Position numbers and translations under genes: made by a program
Notes under the pieces: generated by a model
The model's input: only the letters and a program-made list of their open reading frames with translations
What the model was told of the DNA's origin: nothing
Database searches by the model: none
From: CAYMTN01 sp964393335
GTDB taxonomy: Bacteria; Chloroflexota; Anaerolineae; Aggregatilineales; Aggregatilineaceae
Assembly: GCA_964393335.1 (NCBI GenBank)
Contig: CAYMTN010000258.1
Location: 1-7,020 of the forward strand
Direction of reading: 5' to 3'
DNA: 7,020 nucleotides
Shown: positions 5,506 through 7,020 of the stretch, in pieces
Layout of the letters: every line of letters begins with the position of its first letter
Position numbering within the stretch: the first letter of the stretch is position 1

Positions 5506-6801
5506 ATGACTTCTGGAAATTGGGCGATGCGGTATGAGCGGCTGGCGGTATGGGCCGAGTCGGAATGGGAAAAACGCTGCGGCGATCGCCCATTTCAACT
5601 GCTGTGGGCCGCCGAAAGCTGCGGCAACCAACTGGCACAATCCCGCGTCAAGGCGCGCCGCCGCCTGCGTGGCAAAGCCTATTATACCGGCGTCGAGCCG
5701 ATTGAATGCGACCAGGTCATCCCGATCAGCGAATACGTGGTGCCGGGGCGTACGGCGGTGCTCGGCGAGACGGTTGGCGCGTTCCGGTTCAGCTTTGAGC
5801 ATCCCGACGCCGATTTTGAGGTGCTGTACGTCAGTTCCTATTACCGCGACGACGATCCGAACATCATCGCGATTGCCCTGGTTCCGCCGGAACACCTGGA
5901 CCCCTGGGTCAGCCTGGAAGCCCTGTTCAACGAAGCGATCCGCCGCCCCAGCCGCCGCCAGGATGTGTACATCATCGGCGGCACGAACGCGTATTTTAAG
6001 CCGACCGTCGAATGGAACGAAGTCATCCTCCCGGCGCACCTCAAAGAAGACCTGCGCTCGGATATGGAAGCCTTCTTCAAGGACGGCGTGCCGATTTACC
6101 AGGAGCTTAACCTGGCTCCTTTCCGCAAGCTGCTGCTGGTCGGGCCGCCCGGCACCGGCAAAACGATGCTGTGCGCGGACGACGACGGCGCTTCCTTCCA
6201 CAAGATTCACCACGCGCTCAACGTCGTGGCCAACGCGGGGTATCCCGTGCTGTTGATCGTGGAAGAGATCGACGTATACCTGCGCAAAGACGACAAGGCG
6301 CGCATTCTGAACGTGCTCGACGGGCTGGAATCGCCCAACAACCCGCGCGGCGCGCTGCTGCTGGCGACGACCAATTACCCGGAAGTGATCGACGAGCGGA
6401 TCGCCAAACGTCCGGGGCGCATGGATCGAATCGTCGTGATCCCGCCCATCCCAGACGTGGACCTGGCACGTGAAATGCTCCAACATTACATGGGGCCGCA
6501 GTGGCAGGCCGATCATATCGAGATGGTGCCGTTTCTGGTCGGGCAGACCGGCGCATTTGTGCGCGAGGTGGCGCTGCACGCGCGTATGCTGGCGGCGCAC
6601 AACCACCAGCGCCGCGTGGACCTCGTGACGCTGCGCCAGTCCGTCGCCAGCCTGACAAACCAGATCAACTCCGGCGACGACCTGATGCCGCGCCGCTCGA
6701 TGGGCTTTGGCAGCGGGCGCGGCGGCAACGGTTTTGGCGATCTCGGCGACGTCGACGTCGAGGAGCCGCGTTACGCCGAATCGGAGTCGCTGGACGACTG
6801 A
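5506..6801 (+). CDS. AAA ATPase with uncharacterised N-terminal domain and compact core
   Basis: ATG at 5506 is chosen because AGGGG (5496-5500) precedes it by five bases; a GTG at 5446 in the same frame would add 20 residues without a good ribosome site. The 431 residues begin with about 185 that I do not recognise, then WNEVILPAHLKEDL...LYQELNL-type linker sequence leading into the AAA core. Core motifs: Walker A GPPGTGKT (213-220), Walker B LLIVEE (249-254; the usual Asp is Glu253), sensor-1 ATTN (287-290) and the arginine-finger region RPGRMDR (302-308), which marks classical AAA proteins. Lys219 to Glu254 is 35 residues; p97 D1 has 54 (K251 to E305), so strand 2 and the pore-loop region appear missing. 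A lid-like helical segment follows, then a Gly-rich and acidic tail (about 397-431). No TM segment, so cytosolic. Substrate unknown; the heme/HAMP neighbour is a candidate partner. Confidence 0.85.
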   Translation: MTSGNWAMRYERLAVWAESEWEKRCGDRPFQLLWAAESCGNQLAQSRVKARRRLRGKAYYTGVEPIECDQVIPISEYVVPGRTAVLGETVGAFRFSFEHPDADFEVLYVSSYYRDDDPNIIAIALVPPEHLDPWVSLEALFNEAIRRPSRRQDVYIIGGTNAYFKPTVEWNEVILPAHLKEDLRSDMEAFFKDGVPIYQELNLAPFRKLLLVGPPGTGKTMLCADDDGASFHKIHHALNVVANAGYPVLLIVEEIDVYLRKDDKARILNVLDGLESPNNPRGALLLATTNYPEVIDERIAKRPGRMDRIVVIPPIPDVDLAREMLQHYMGPQWQADHIEMVPFLVGQTGAFVREVALHARMLAAHNHQRRVDLVTLRQSVASLTNQINSGDDLMPRRSMGFGSGRGGNGFGDLGDVDVEEPRYAESESLDD

Positions 6802-6836
6802 GCGGTCAGCGATAAGCAGTAAGCGATCAGCGATCA
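6802..6836. repeat. Five tandem degenerate heptamers, consensus GCGATCA
   Basis: Directly after the TGA stop of the ATPase gene the bases divide into five 7-base units: GCGGTCA, GCGATAA, GCAGTAA, GCGATCA, GCGATCA. All share GC at positions 1-2, T at 5 and A at 7; the last two are identical. Short heptameric tandem repeats of this sort occur between genes in cyanobacteria and other phyla. Role unknown. Confidence 0.7.
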
Positions 6837-6870
6837 GAAAAAACGAACGGCAGCAGCGGTACGCAATCAG

Positions 6871-6902
6871 CCGGGGCAGGGAAACCCCCTGCCCGGTTTT
6901 TT
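6871..6902 (+). terminator. Strong Rho-independent terminator after the ATPase gene
   Basis: CCGGGGCAGGG (6871-6881) pairs with CCCTGCCCGG (6887-6896) across the loop AAACC, giving a 10-bp GC-rich stem with one bulged G, followed by six T (6897-6902). It ends transcription of the ATPase unit about 70 bases after its stop codon. Confidence 0.92.
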
Positions 6903-7020
6903 GTGTCTTTTAGGGATATTCAGATCTGCTTTGGAACATAGAAAACTTTTCATCATTTGTGGAAAAATATTATATTTTGTTTATACATCTCTATTTGATT
7001 TCTTGTTTTATTTTCCAAAG
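6903..7020. other. AT-rich non-coding segment at the right edge
   Basis: These 118 bases contain 31 G or C by hand count (about 26%), against well over 60% in the genes to the left. No ORF of useful size is seen on either strand. It holds runs such as AATATTATATTTTG and an 8-bp inverted repeat, CTTTGGAA (6929-6936) and TTCCAAAG (7013-7020). It could be a promoter or curved-DNA region for a gene beyond the edge, or the border of acquired DNA. Several TATAAT-like matches exist, but in such sequence they carry no weight. Confidence 0.6.

Noticed and set aside
5455..6606. 383-codon open frame on the - strand opposite the AAA ATPase gene
   Set aside because: It mirrors a real gene with clear motifs; long antisense frames are expected in GC-rich DNA, and its Arg/His/Gln/Val-rich translation has no recognisable domain.
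6748..6759. Perfect 12-bp palindrome GACGTCGACGTC
   Set aside because: It lies inside the ATPase gene and encodes the acidic DVDV part of the tail; best explained by codon choice.

Overview
This is a GC-rich, gene-dense bacterial window (coding GC clearly above 60% by eye) with every credible gene on the + strand. The gene set suggests a member of the Chloroflexota, perhaps Anaerolineae. The reasons are the prfA-prmC-tsaC translation cluster, a heme-type DUF3365/HAMP membrane protein beside an AAA ATPase, and an NLPY-type PrmC. This placement is inference, not proof.

Layout. (1) Positions 1-1427: a 5'-truncated metallo-beta-lactamase-fold hydrolase whose zinc ligands resemble subclass B2, overlapped by 4 bp (TTGA) by an arylamine N-acetyltransferase that starts at TTG. 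(2) 1428-1566: a regulatory gap with an extended -10 promoter, a possible four-codon leader ORF and a terminator-like hairpin, all upstream of prfA. (3) 1567-4195: prfA (release factor 1), prmC (its glutamine methyltransferase) and tsaC (threonylcarbamoyl-AMP synthase), a translation-fidelity cluster. (4) 4267-5352: a two-TM protein with a CxxCH heme-c motif, HAMP and coiled coil but no catalytic output domain. (5) 5407-6801: an extended -10 promoter and an AAA ATPase whose P-loop to Walker B distance is about 19 residues shorter than in classical AAA proteins. (6) 6802-7020: five degenerate heptamer repeats, a strong intrinsic terminator, then an abrupt switch to about 26% GC with no gene.

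How the genes fit together. PrmC methylates the GGQ glutamine of the release factor made by the gene directly before it, and TsaC starts the t6A modification of tRNA, so region 3 serves decoding and termination. The heme sensor-like protein and the AAA ATPase are adjacent and could form a functional pair, but each has its own upstream gap and the ATPase has its own promoter. The most unusual items are the B2-like hydrolase with Gly at the first zinc-ligand position, the compact AAA core, the prfA leader, and the output-less heme/HAMP protein with a conserved-looking C-terminal tail. No CRISPR array, tRNA, rRNA, insertion sequence or complete novel system is visible.
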